NCBI GenBank assembly: GCA_933228675.1
Contig: OW121741.1
Coordinates: 42,121,080 to 42,185,079 of the forward strand
Origin: Stomorhina lunata
Taxonomy: Eukaryota > Arthropoda > Insecta > Diptera > Rhiniidae
Direction: 5' to 3'
DNA: 64,000 nt
Below, one piece after another: positions 1 to 10,255 of the stretch. The position numbers and the translations under genes are program-made. How positions within the stretch are numbered: position 1 is the stretch's first letter; every line of letters starts with the position of its first letter. The notes beneath the pieces were generated by a model that was not told where the DNA came from, searched no databases, and saw only the letters and a program-made list of their open reading frames with translations.

Positions 1-534
1 CACTCACTAGTTAGAATTCACACTTGCCGCCTTCCTAGACATAGAGGGCGCCTTGCTAAATCCGGTGCTCTCCTGAGTCAGGACAACATCGACCAATTTA
101 CGGGCTTACCGGTTTCTGCCTGCAAATCGATAATTAGGCAATTACTTTTCGCGTCAGCGCAGAGCGAGTGGTCTTCGGAAACCACTTGCTCCATATCTAG
201 GCAAACATGGCCCACCTACAACACTAAACGTTCAAACATCTTGGTAACTTTACCCCGTCACAGACTCCGCAACCTTATCTCAACCCTAACAGCTCATTGC
301 GTTCTTGGGCTACATGCCAGAACACTTAATCTTCAATTCTATGACTACTGTCGTAGTTGTCATAACATAGAAGAGGAGGAGACAGCTACTCATCTTCTTT
401 GTCACTGCCCCGCCCTCTCGACTTCAAGTGCTCTCAATCTGGGGGCACCTATTCTGCATGATTTATCGGATCTAGCGAGTATTGACATTCGTAAAATCGA
501 CTCATTTATCAGGGCTTCAGGATGGCTTGATTAG
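1..534 (+). CDS. LINE pol ORF2, C-terminal part (partial)
   Basis: The frame is open from base 1 to the stop at 532-534, 177 codons, with no internal stop or frameshift. The protein ends with a Cys/His cluster, CRSCHNIEEEE...HLLCHC, of the C-X2-C...H-X4-C type seen downstream of RNase H in several LINE clades. It is followed by HDLSDLASIDIRKIDSF and the C-terminal SGWLD. The same blocks occur in the element at 14159-15637 (CRSCHNAEEEE, HDLSEISNINIRKIGSF, SGWL). Reverse transcriptase and RNase H domains lie left of the window. The protein would copy element RNA at a nicked chromosomal target. The clade (I, LOA or R1-like) cannot be fixed from this part alone. Confidence 0.75.
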   Translation, partial: HSLVRIHTCRLPRHRGRLAKSGALLSQDNIDQFTGLPVSACKSIIRQLLFASAQSEWSSETTCSISRQTWPTYNTKRSNILVTLPRHRLRNLISTLTAHCVLGLHARTLNLQFYDYCRSCHNIEEEETATHLLCHCPALSTSSALNLGAPILHDLSDLASIDIRKIDSFIRASGWLD

Positions 535-675
535 CCTCTCATTGATAGCCTGGAGTAATTATTTTTGTTCTTTTCTTCCAGTCTATCCCTTGCAGGTAAC
601 ACAAAGGGACCGCTTTTTAGGACCCAAGTGACGCTGGCCTACATCGGCTGCCTGCCTAACCTAACCTAACCTAAG
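1..675 (+). mobile_element. 3' end of an RNase H-type non-LTR retrotransposon (LINE), cut by the window edge
   Basis: Open coding sequence runs from base 1 to a TAG at 532-534, followed by a short 3' UTR that ends in a tandem CCTAA tail at about 653-675. The C-terminal protein closely resembles the LINE at 14159-15637, which also ends in CCTAACCTAA. This is the post-RNase H part of a pol ORF. The tail abuts sequence that belongs to the 5' region of a mariner relic, so this LINE probably inserted into that mariner. The left end is outside the window, so the target duplication cannot be checked. Confidence 0.8.
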
Positions 676-713
676 TTGTTAAACTTTTTTTTCTTTTCAG
701 CTTAAACATACTA

Positions 714-1374
714 CAAAAATAGTGATTCTGCAACGGCCACACATCGCGCTTTAAGAGGAGATTATGGTTTACATAATCGTTCAAGCAAGCAAGCAATTGA
801 CAAAATTGTGAAGAAATTTAAAGAGACTGAAGCTACTACAAATATTGTAAAGCCTGTGCATCATCGTTTCGCCTGTTCCGCTGAAAATATCGCTGCTGTA
901 AGTGATAGTGTTGCCGAAGACCCGAATGTGTCGTTGCCGTGAAGTTGGAGCGTTATGGTCATATGATAACCGACTTTTTTTGCGTGTTATTGAAGAATAC
1001 AACTTGGAGAGTATGTGGTTTCAACAAGATACTGCCACATGCCACTCAACTCGAGCGAATATGGCTTTATTGCAAGAGACATTTCCTGGCATCGTAATTT
1101 CGTGTCGTGGCGATATCAACTGGTCATTAAGATCATTCGATTGAACTTTTTTGTGGGGCTACGCGAAAGAACGTGATTATGCAGATAAACCTTTAACTCT
1201 CGAGTACTTAAAAACCAACATTCGTCAAGTTATGGCTGAAATACCGTCCAATATGTGTCAAAAAGCGGTCGAAAATTATTTCAAAAGAATCAATGCTTGC
1301 AACATTTCGCGTGGTGGTCATTTAAATGATGTAGTGTTTCACACATAATGTCAACGTTCAAACTTTATTATAAG
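714..1374 (+). pseudogene. DD41D mariner (rosa-like) transposase relic with a large internal deletion
   Basis: Translation in the frame starting near 735 gives ATATHRALRGDYGLHNRSSK, the N-terminal helix-turn-helix of the family. It runs into AENIAAVSDSVAEDPNVSLP. The frame then breaks and resumes as WSYDNRLFLRVIEEYNLESM, then WFQQDTATCH (second catalytic Asp), a damaged third-Asp block, and a C-terminus ending NISRGGHLNDVVFHT at 1348. Roughly half the protein, including the first catalytic Asp block (FSDEAHF in the intact relative at 21018-22079), is missing. A very similar deletion is present in the copy at 48300-48995. A pyrimidine tract plus CAG at about 682-700 precedes the coding part, as in that other copy. 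Confidence 0.8.
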
Positions 1375-2160
1375 CAAGTAAGAAAGTAATATAGACGGTC
1401 AAGCCCGACCGTACGATACCCTTCACCACTAAGTTCAAAGGTGTTTTTTTCCTATATAAAAACAAATATTTGCTAAATTTTGCCATCATACAAACATTTT
1501 CTTATATCTTAAATATTTAAGCTGTTTCCGTCATTTGGACTTATATGAGAGCTAGGGTCAAATGTGGACCAATTATCTCAAAATTTGACAAATTGATTAT
1601 TAATTGAGAATTATGTACGCAAAAAATAAACTTAAAATTCTCATTATCTTCTAATTTATGAGCGTTTTAGTTATTTTTGTCTCATTAGGTGCGTTTTGGC
1701 AGAAGAGTTTGTACGGAAGCTATGGTCAAATGTGGACCGATATCAACGAAATTTTGTACAGTAATTTTGGTTTACATAAGCAGTACTTGTTTTAAATTTT
1801 ATGAACAAATATTGATATTTGCGGCCAAAATATTAACTCCGGGAAGTGAGACCTATGTGAGGTGCCATAAATAATGGACCGATTTTGACGAATAGCCATG
1901 GTCCCACTTTCAAGAAAATGATCTGTGCCAAATTTTATCAAATTATCTTTAGAATTGCGACCTTTACTTTGATTATATGGTATACATGAGGGTCCAGCCA
2001 GCCAGCCAGACGGACGGACTGACATCGCTAAATCAACTCAGAAAGTGATTCTATGTCTATTGGTATACTAAAATGTAGGTCTAAGACAAATATTTCTATG
2101 CGTAACATACATCAGCACAAACATATAATGCCCTTTCCACCTATGGTGGTGAAGGGTATA
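1375..2160 (-). mobile_element. DINE-1/Helentron-like element, family B (copy B1)
   Basis: Read on the minus strand the element starts at 2160 with TATACCCTTCACCACCATAG and ends at 1375 with a short hairpin (CGGTC/GACCG arms) followed by CTTTCTTACTTG. The inner ends carry inverted ATACCCTTCACCAC motifs (subterminal inverted repeats). The body carries repeated modules of the type 'tatgggagctatggtcaaatgtggaccgat'-like sequence. Related copies lie at 34949-36619, 40112-41226, 40192-41006 and 57748-58414. No ORF of its own. Assignment to the Helentron-associated (HINE/DINE) class rests on architecture: subterminal inverted repeats, 3' hairpin, no clear target duplication. Confidence 0.55.
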
Positions 2161-4149
2161 AAAATAGTTCTTTTATCCCGTGTACAAATTATATGTTCTA
2201 ATTACACCTGGTTCCATGTTCTCAAACATTTGCATATAGTACTCGTAGGCTCTAGAGCTTATCGATTTGTTGTCGATTCGACACAGCGTTAATTCTGTTT
2301 TTATCCGCAGAAATCTTTCCATTCATCTTGAACATCGGCAAATTTATGTTAAATTTTTTATATTTATTAAAAATAGAAACATGTCGAATTTCGAAAATTG
2401 CCTCATTTGACCGGTATCATCCTGTATGGTTCAGACAAAGACTAATAAAAAGTTGTTGCACTTCCAAACATTGATTCACCGTATGGTAGTTTTGAAAACT
2501 CCATTAAAAGTGAGTATACCGGTTTTACTCTAATTCGGAAACAACTAATGGTAGCACAGTGGGCTCTACAGTGGATCAAAGTTGCCCACCTCGAGTATGT
2601 AAAACCTTTAAGTCCGTGTAACTTTCGCTAATTTCGTCCGATCCGAAAGATTTTTATGTTTGAAAACTTTTTAAAAAATTAAGAAAAAAAACTTATTATA
2701 CCACAATTTCTCTTATAGTTTAAGATATATATGCCTCCAAACATTTGTTTTGCGTTTTTTGGCATGAATTTAAGCCTTTTTTGGCTTATAAATCTTTTTT
2801 TTTTTTTGTATGGTTGTGAAGGTTATAAAAAGAAATATAATGGACTACCCGATAGATATGACGTACAATTAAAGCGTTGAATAATATAAAGCTTTATCTC
2901 TTCAAATATCGTGTTATAAAGTTTTTTCATATAGAATTTAAAGTTTTCTTCATAAAAAGTTGCCAAGGGAACTGCATAATAGGAAAATTATAGTTAAGTA
3001 CAATATTTATTCACACATTTCTTGCTTCCCAATAATGAATTTATTCAAGTACTTCTATTTTAAATCACATTCAGGCCATTATAGACTTACTTAAACATAA
3101 GAACATTAAGAAATTGAATGAATAGACAAAGCATCACCTTAGAAAATTTATCTGATTTAAGAAATTTTTCTTTAACATAATTTCATAACATAAAATGGGA
3201 TTAAGATCAAAATGTACATAAAATATTTACAAACGAAAACATTTTCCTATTCATTTACCCACGTTTCTTTGACGTTGTTTTTCCATTTTCCCAGCTCAAT
3301 TTATAAAGTGATGTTTATATTTATTGTTGGATTTTCTTGAAAATTTAATGATAACCTTTGTAATAGTCTTGTAACAGGGAAAGGCCATGAATAGAAGACG
3401 AGATATGTAAATGTCTGGATTGTAAGTAGATATTTGTTGCATCCACAACTAGAGTTAAAGCGAAAATATCTTAACATGCATTTTCATAAATTGTATATCT
3501 CAACTTACATATACTTAAATGTTAATATGTCATATTCCATGGAGATGCATGATTTTGAATCTAAGAAAATTCCCCATCATGTTTCAATTGAATTCACATA
3601 TAAGCAAGTTTAATGTTTTTACTTTTTCCTCTTCCCTGGATACATTGTATTTTATACTCATGTATGTATGTATTTATGTACAAAGATTTTCAAAAGTTTC
3701 TCCCCAGGTTCATGTTAAAGTCATGTTTTGCTGTTCTTGGAATGTGAAAAACATGAATAATATATTACAGTAAGAATATGCACTTTTCTTTTAGTTATGT
3801 CAACTTTTATTTTGTGTCATATTGATACAAGATTTTTCTTAGTGTTAAAAAATTTACGGTGAAACGAACAATTACATGTTAAGAGTTTTGTTCCTGGCGA
3901 TAGAAAATCTATATAATATTTATACGCAAGCACCCATTTATTATCCCCTTTTACGCTTTAATTATACACTCATTTCTGGAAAATTGTATACCATTTGAAA
4001 AGTATTTTTCCGTAGATCAGACGAATCTATATTATATTAAAATCGGTTCAGTTTTAAAGAATCGGTTCATGATTTAAATCTTACTAACATATTAAAGTAA
4101 ACTCACATGCATAGGAAATTCATCATTAAGAATCAAACAAAAGAAATCG
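2161..4149. other. AT-rich intergenic stretch with no recognised feature
   Basis: About 2 kb with poly-A/poly-T runs. Short open frames here (such as 2053-2292 and 3519-3773) show no recognisable domain and look like chance. I see no repeat shared with the rest of the window. Confidence 0.5.
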
Positions 4150-4494
4150 TATGCAAATAGGGTTGCCAGTCAGGCTGGATTCGACTGGATTGTCCAGTTT
4201 TTTTAGCGCTTGTCCAGTGTCAAGCTAAAATTAAATTTGTCCAGCTAAAAGGTGAAGAATTGAATTTTTTTTATAATTTTAAAGAAAAACTTTCTTTATT
4301 AAAATGAACGCAAAAGTTTTTTTTTTTCTCTTTTTTACTAAGTGATTTATGAGTTGATTAATTGATTACTTGATCAAGTTAATTTTGTAATAAAATTACT
4401 CTCTATCAAATCTCCCCATTGTATATACTTTACTTCAATGTCCTATATTTACAACCTGTTAAGCCAAAGGTCAAGCTTATTTTAGAATTCTTAT

Positions 4495-5290
4495 CTTCAA
4501 TTTCGTAGGTCACACTTTAAATGATTTTCCTCTACTTCTACTTGGCCTTTGCATCGAATTTTCGTACGTCCTCTTTTACGAGTTCATTCTGGATCGTTTT
4601 TATATACTTTTCTTGAAGGAGTATTTTTATCCATTCGCCCAACATGTCCTAGCCAACGCAGCCGCTGCTGTTTGATTTTGAAACTTATATCGTTATTTAT
4701 GTTGACGGCTGTACAAAGGTAAACAAATTCTTTTACAACTTCGAAGTTTTAGTTCTCAACGATCACATGTGGTCCAACTCTTGTGAACTTTCTGTTTGTA
4801 GAAACTATCAGTTTTATTTTTGATTCATTGACAACTGGACCCATTTTATTAGATTTCTTCTCGATACATGAAAAGGCGGCAGCTACCTCGTGCACTGTGC
4901 GATTTAGGATTGCAGGTAACACAATATTGAGGAGATCGCATGACAAACTATCGCCTTGTCTGAATCCCCGTTTAGTTATGAAGGACTCCGAGAGGGGCTT
5001 ACTTATTTTAACTGTTGAGGTTGTATCCGTTTATGTCAACCTGCATAGTCTCATTAACTTCCTAGGGTTGCCAAACTCAGACATTGCATTAAAAACCTTC
5101 GTTCGTACCGGGCTGTCAAAGGCAGCTTTGTAGTAAACAAAGAGATGATATGTATCAATTTGTTCCTCTTGTGTTTTCTCCAGGATTTGATGTAGCGTGA
5201 TGTATCTGACCAGTGATAGATTTACCCGGTCTAAAGCCACATTATTAGGTTCCAAATATTTCGTTAACTTTGGCCTTTTACCTTTCACAC
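4495..5290 (-). pseudogene. LINE reverse transcriptase relic, same family as the LINE at 55140-56329
   Basis: Minus-strand translation from 5288 gives LHQILEKTQEEQIDTYHLFV then YKAAFDSPVR, the RT motif A region, where the relative at 55.2 kb has FVDYKAAFDSP. Further on come MSCDLLNIVLPAILNRTVHE, VNESKIKLIVST and the C-terminal RLRWLGHVGRMDKNTPSRKV. The YADD-box region is lost. Between VNINNDISF and KQQRLRW a large internal block is missing compared with the 55-56 kb copy. The joint falls where both flanks read IK, so a deletion through short homology is likely. Several stops and frameshifts make it non-functional. Confidence 0.75.
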
Positions 5291-5335
5291 AATATGTTCG
5301 ATATTATCTTATATGCAATTGAAAGAAGACTTATA

Positions 5336-6633
5336 AAGAGTGCTCTAAATAAAATTTGTAGTTGGATTTTCTTAAATAAAAATCAAACCTTTTAATATAA
5401 AAACTGTACAAAATACGCAAATATAATGACATATTATACAAAATCATTTAGCATTAAAATGTTTACTTAGTACTTGGGTTTTGCAAAATTATCGACTTTT
5501 TTCGGAAACCCTCCCATTAAAGATTTTACAGTTGCTTCTGATACCTTTTTGCAGCATGTGTTCCACCTGCGCTTAAAATCGGACATGTTCCTGGAAATCT
5601 TTCCTGTGTTCTTCAATTCCTTTTTTACCAGAGCCCAATACCTTTCCACAGGCCGAAGTTCTGGACACTTAGGTGGATTTGCCTCTCGTGGTACAAAAAT
5701 GACATTATTCTTTGAGTACCACTCCCATGCCTTTTTTCCATAATGGCATGATGCCAAATCGGGCCAAAAAAATGTAGTCACTCTGTGCTCTCTTAAAAAG
5801 GGTAACAACCGTTTTTGTAGGCACTCCTTTATATAAATTTCTGTGTTTATTGTGCCAGATGCCACAAATACTTTACTTCTTTTGCCACAACTGCAAATAG
5901 CTTGCCACACGAGAAACTTCTTAGGGAATTTTGTTTGTTTTTTTGTGCGAAACTCTTGCCGAACATTGCCCCGTTTATCAGCAACATAAAAATCTTGACC
6001 AGGAAGTTGAGAAAAGTCTGCCAGTACGTATGTTTCATCATCCATCACACAACAGGTGTATTTTTTTATAAAATCAGACTTCAATTTTTTTGCTCGTTTT
6101 TTTTGCTTCTAAGTTCTTTATAGCATTGCGATCTGGAACCTTTTGGACTTTGTATGTCTTCAGTCCAGCATAAGCTTTGACTCTATGTGCAAAATTCGTA
6201 GAACATTTCACCGTACGAGCTGCTTTTCTTAAAGAAGTGTTAGACGCTCTTCGAAAGAGTCGCTCGACTTCTTTTGCCTTACCAATATCTGTAGGACCTT
6301 TTTTCCTCCCTGATCCTGGTTTTCTTTCAATGCTCAGGTTTTCCTTAAACCGTCTGATGGCATTAGAAACCGTTCGAGGGTCAACTTTCAAATTTTTAGC
6401 TATTTTTTTTAAAAGTCCATGACGGATTTTTTTGAAAAGTTTTAATTATATTTTCACGAACTTTTTTTTCGCAGTCCATTTTGATTGAAATAACTATTGA
6501 AAATTAATAATTTTTAAAATAATAGTATCTGACATATCTATAGAAACTAACTTGATCAAAAAATAAATTATTTCTTGCACTATGGATAAATTTTGTCTAA
6601 AATAGTAAATGCATATTTTTTTAGAACACTCTT
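5336..6633 (-). mobile_element. Tc1/mariner element of the DD37E type
   Basis: Inverted ends AAGAGTGCTCTAAATAAAAT (left) and AAGAGTGTTCTAAAAAAATA (right, other strand) are each flanked by TA (5334-5335 and 6634-6635), the standard Tc1/mariner target duplication. Length is 1298 bp, normal for the superfamily. The interior encodes one broken transposase on the minus strand. The element sits inside the hAT-like shell. Confidence 0.85.
5467..6479 (-). pseudogene. DD37E Tc1-like transposase, frameshifted
   Basis: The likely original start is the ATG at 6479-6477 (MDCEKKVRENIIKTFQKNPS). A frameshift follows, then an open stretch with a paired-like HTH (KVDPRTVSNAIRRFKENLSI, GSGRKKGPTD, ASNTSLRKAARTVKCS). 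A second frameshift near 6080 leads into the catalytic domain: VMDDETYVLADF (first Asp), FFWPDLASCHYG (second Asp), RPVERYW (Glu). There are 37 residues between the second Asp and the Glu, hence DD37E, a spacing known from mosquito and other insect Tc1-like families. All three acidic residues survive. Only two or so frameshifts separate it from an open gene, so it is a fairly young pseudogene. Product role: cut-and-paste transposase acting at its own TIRs in the nucleus. Confidence 0.85.
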
Positions 6634-7105
6634 TACCTCTATAATCGGCACATACAGTTTTATCTAATTTGTTTGTGGACTGAACAAAGAACACTGAGAC
6701 TGAGGCTCTACCATCGGCACCCTCAGATTTATTACTTTTCAGTTATTGTAATTCTAACCTCATTTTGATTTGTTCGGGCATGTCATCTTGTCCACTTTCA
6801 CTTGGTACTTACAATTTGCAAAATTTATTAATGGCCAGCTAATTTTTGGATTGTCAAGCTTTTTTTTGTCTTATGTCCAGCTTTTTCCGGATTTGCGTCT
6901 GGCAACCCTATATGCAAACATGTTTTCTTTTGTTTTTATTATTTTTGGTGAGAATTAAAGAGTATATAAGTATTTGTGGAGAGATATGGGTAGACAAAGA
7001 CAAAAATAAAGAGTATTTTATTACAATTAAATAAATGTTTTTGTTTTGTAAAATAATAGCAACAAAAATTATTGGTATCTTATATTCTTAAACGAGCAAT
7101 AATTG

Positions 7106-7109
<4 letters not shown>

Positions 7110-7197
<88 letters not shown>
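7110..7197. repeat. (TA)n microsatellite
   Basis: An uninterrupted AT dinucleotide run of about 88 bases. It stands at the left edge of the repeat unit that continues to about 8785, a common place for (TA)n in Helentron-like insect elements. The tyrosine/isoleucine frame through it is an artefact. Confidence 0.95.
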
Positions 7198-7202
<5 letters not shown>

Positions 7203-8785
7203 GCTATCTCGAAAACGGCTCTAACGATTTTGATAAAATTTGGACAGTGGGTATCTTTTTTGATGTATAGGTCGAAGAAGAAGGGAATTTTGCCTCTAAG
7301 AGGGTAAAAACGGGTAAAAAGGGGAAAAAATCAAAAACGCTATATCTCCTAAAGTAATAGGTATAGAAACAAAATTAAAATTACGTTTTAAACAGCTATG
7401 AAAATAAGCGGACAGGTGTTTGGTACTTTTTTGAAACCATGTAAAAAAGGGTGAAAATAGTTTTTTTGGCACCTTTTTAACCCACTCTTATATTTTAAAC
7501 TAAAGAATATAGAAAGAAACTTGGTACTGCAATCAATAGATGTAAAAAAAACATGAAACACGTATTTGGTACTTTTTTGATTTTGGAGCCAAAATGGGTA
7601 AAAAAGGGATAAAATGATAACTTAACATCTCCAAAGTAATATGAATAGGAACATTATACATTATGTTAAATGCGTTTTAAAAAAATGTACCGAATTCAAT
7701 TGGCACCAAAAAGGTACCAAATATACATATGGAACTTTTAGAAATTAGGGAATAAAAAGGGAAAAAGGGGGAAAATTAGTATTATTTTAAAGAAATGAAT
7801 GTTTGTCTGTATGTATGTTCTTTATAGAATAGTAAACTGTGAATTTTATTGTGTTATGCTCTTTAGCGAAGATGTTGCGGATAAGCCGGCGAAGGTTTTA
7901 AAGTTGATAAGACTAATTTCCGACAGATGGCGCCACTGAAAATTACTAAAAATTAATTAAATCGTAAACTGTGCATTTGATCATGCTATGATCTTTAGCA
8001 AAGTTGTAGCGCATGAGCCGGCGAAGGCTTTTTTGTTGGTATGAATAATTTCCGACAGGTGGCGCTACAGAAACTTACTCAAAGTCAATTTAATCGTAAT
8101 CTGTACATTTAATCATGCTACAATCTTTAGCAAAGTTGTTGCACATGAGCCGACGAAGGTTTCTTAGTTGGTATAAAGAAATTTCGACAGGTGGCGCCAC
8201 TGAAATTTACTCAAAATCAATTTAATCGTATGCTGTACATTAAATCATGCTCTAATCTTCAGCAAAGATGTTACGGATAAGCCGAAGAAGGTTTATGAAT
8301 TGGAATGAGCAAAGTCCGACAGGTGGCGCCACAGAAAATTACTCAAAATGAATTAAATCGTAAACTGTGCGCTTGATCATGTTATAATCATAAGCAAAGT
8401 TGTTACGAATAAGCAGACAAAGGTTTCTTGTATGGTATGAACAACTTCAGGTGGCGCCACTGCAAACTACTCAAAATGAGTTAAATCGTAAACTGTGCAT
8501 TTGATCAGACTATAATCTTTAGCAATGTTGTTGCGCATGAGTCGACGGAGGTTTCTGTTGATATGAATAATTTCCAAAATTATTCAAAATGAGTTAAACT
8601 GTAAACTATGCAAACTATGTGTTGGTCGGACAAAATAAATCAAATAATTCAAAATTAACTGAATATTTCTACAATGTCTTTCCTCTAAATTTATTTTAGC
8701 ACTTTATAATATAAAATATATAAAAACTTTAAAATTTTCCTCAAAATGCTTATCATAAAGCTCCGAGAAAGGCTCGGTCAACCAG
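7198..8785 (+). mobile_element. Probable Helentron/DINE-like element, family C (tandem-repeat core)
   Basis: After the (TA)n run comes a stretch beginning GGCTATCTCGAAAACGGCTC, of a kind often found near insect Helentron 5' ends. A 132-bp tandem array follows (7832-8600). The right end carries a small hairpin, CCGAG-AAAGG-CTCGG, at about 8763-8777. A second copy of the core lies at 49.6-50.4 kb. No ORF. The class assignment is inference from architecture; the exact ends are not certain. Confidence 0.4.
7832..8600 (+). repeat. 132-bp tandem repeat, about six copies
   Basis: Units start near 7832, 7964, 8095, 8228, 8360 and 8488, each beginning GTAAACTGTGCATTTGATCA or a variant. Each has conserved landmarks in order: TTTAGCAAAGTTGTTGCGCA, GAGCCGGCGAAGG, CCGACAGGTGGCGCCAC and TTAAATC. 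The last unit lacks the GACAGGTGGCGCCAC block. Copies are diverged, so the array is old. Homologous units occur at 49890-50380. Confidence 0.9.
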
Positions 8786-9782
8786 GTATTTGTTTTTATT
8801 ATTTGTGGTGAGGGAGTGAAAGACAAAATTAAAATTTTGGAAGATTTGACAAAAAAAGTGCTTAAAATGTAAACCTTTCAAATTTGAATTATTTGAAGTT
8901 AAATTTTTATGAAATTTTGTTTTTGGGTTGGTTTATTGGGATAAAATCTTCGAGTGATTCAGGGATAAATATTGTGTTAAAAAATTAAATAATATTGCAG
9001 GGAAGGGTACGCATGAGGTCATTTAGAGCTATTTTACAATGCCACAGTAGTAAAGAGTTGGATAAGAACATTGTGACTTATGTATACCCAAAAAGTATGT
9101 TACCGATTAAAAAAACAGTCTTTTGAAGGAAAGTTTATAATAATTACAGATTATTATCAAGAAAAGGAATTAAATGATCGGTCTGAATCAAATGTAAATT
9201 CAAAACTGATTAATGTTTAGAAAATGCTATAATATCAGGAAGGAATATTTAAAGGCAAATCTTGCATTGCGACTGGAATGGTTTTAAACTGTAAGCTTCT
9301 ACAGATTCCAAGTACTTCGTGGTTCTCGCGGTTAATTATGCAGCAAAATGATAATAAATTTAAATTATTAGGATCTTTGTTAAAAAGTTCAATAAGACCT
9401 TGATTTCTCCATAATTTTTGTCAGTCCGTTAGTAACGCTTACAACTTTATTCATCACTTCACAGAGCGCTGTTTTGACAACGATAACGCAAGTTCTTTCG
9501 ATAAGAGCTACTAAGTCTAACACTTTTTCCTTCTCATTCACTTCTTATTATGGAATATCTTGAATCAGTAAATTCTTCGACAGCTACACAATTTTTAATT
9601 ATAGTTTTGCCAATTTGCCCAATTCGACGCTCTGTTGTACGGAGTAACATAGAAATCAATGAGATCAATTTCTCCACATATCCGTTTAGCCCGAGCAATT
9701 TTAAAACTTGCTACATCTGTAATTTTTGATTATATTATTTTTTTTTCTGTTATCATTGACTCCCAGTGGAGCATAGGGCCTT
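8786..9782. other. AT-rich stretch without a recognised gene
   Basis: Nothing coding recognised. Near the right end (about 9745-9782) is a segment TTGACTCCCAGTGGAGCATA followed by GGGCCT that recurs inverted at about 12753-12795. A near-copy of TTTGTTTTTATTATTT at 8785-8805 also stands at about 6930, left of the (TA)n run. Confidence 0.4.
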
Positions 9783-9887
9783 AAATTTAATAGAAATTAA
9801 TAATTACAGAAATTGTTGTTGCCAAGACCGGGGATCGAACCCAGTCTCAATGTGATATTACCAACTAACCAACTAAGCCACAGCACG
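9783..9887 (-). mobile_element. tRNA-derived SINE (copy 1)
   Basis: On the minus strand the sequence starts GTGCTGTGGCTTAGTTGGTT, a good pol III A box (TGGCTTAGTTGG). It has a B box GGTTCGATCCC about 45 bases on, followed by CCGGTCTTGGCAACA and a non-tRNA tail rich in AATTTCTGTAATTATT. The T arm CTGGG/CCCGG pairs. The acceptor stem does not close and the same tail is found at copy 2 (37081-37203), so this is a SINE, not a working tRNA gene. Confidence 0.65.
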
Positions 9888-10255
9888 GGAAATTTGTATT
9901 CACAATGAACTAGATGACGGTCGATTGTGTCGACCGCAGGATACGCTAGTATAATTAAATTTAATCTTGTCAAAAGGACAATTCGGGTTTCTTTTAAAAT
10001 CACCTTATTAGAAAAAGCGACCTTCCTCACATACACAAGATTTAAGTAAAACGAATTCAGCAACACAACTATGTAAGATATTTTAGTGGGTATAATGTAT
10101 CACAAAAACATAAGTATACACATGTATCTCGGTTCTAACAAAATCGCGTAAATCAAAAAACGTACAGTCAAGCGTTTTTATATGTAAAATTCACGTAAAG
10201 CTAATTCGACTATAAAAAGCTTTTGAAAATATTTATTCTATTTATTTTAAATATT

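Larger units (their letters stand above)
4158..6910. mobile_element. hAT-like non-autonomous element carrying later insertions
   Basis: The ends are short inverted repeats: TAGGGTTGCCAGTC on the left, and TAGGGTTGCCAGAC when the right end is read on the other strand. They are flanked by an exact 8-bp direct repeat, TATGCAAA, at 4150-4157 and 6911-6918. An 8-bp target duplication with a T/CAGGG-type terminus is the hAT signature. Runs resembling GTCCAGCTAA/TGGCCAGCTAA continue the terminal similarity inward on both sides. The interior holds no hAT transposase. Instead it holds a decayed LINE fragment and a DD37E Tc1-like element, both on the minus strand, so the shell is non-autonomous and has served as a landing pad. 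Confidence 0.8.

Noticed and set aside
7107..7307. Open frame reading YIYIYI through the (TA)n run
   Set aside because: A dinucleotide repeat keeps frames open by itself; no domain after it.
9783..9887. Functional tRNA gene
   Set aside because: A and B boxes are good but the acceptor stem does not close, and the tail is shared with another copy, as in a SINE.
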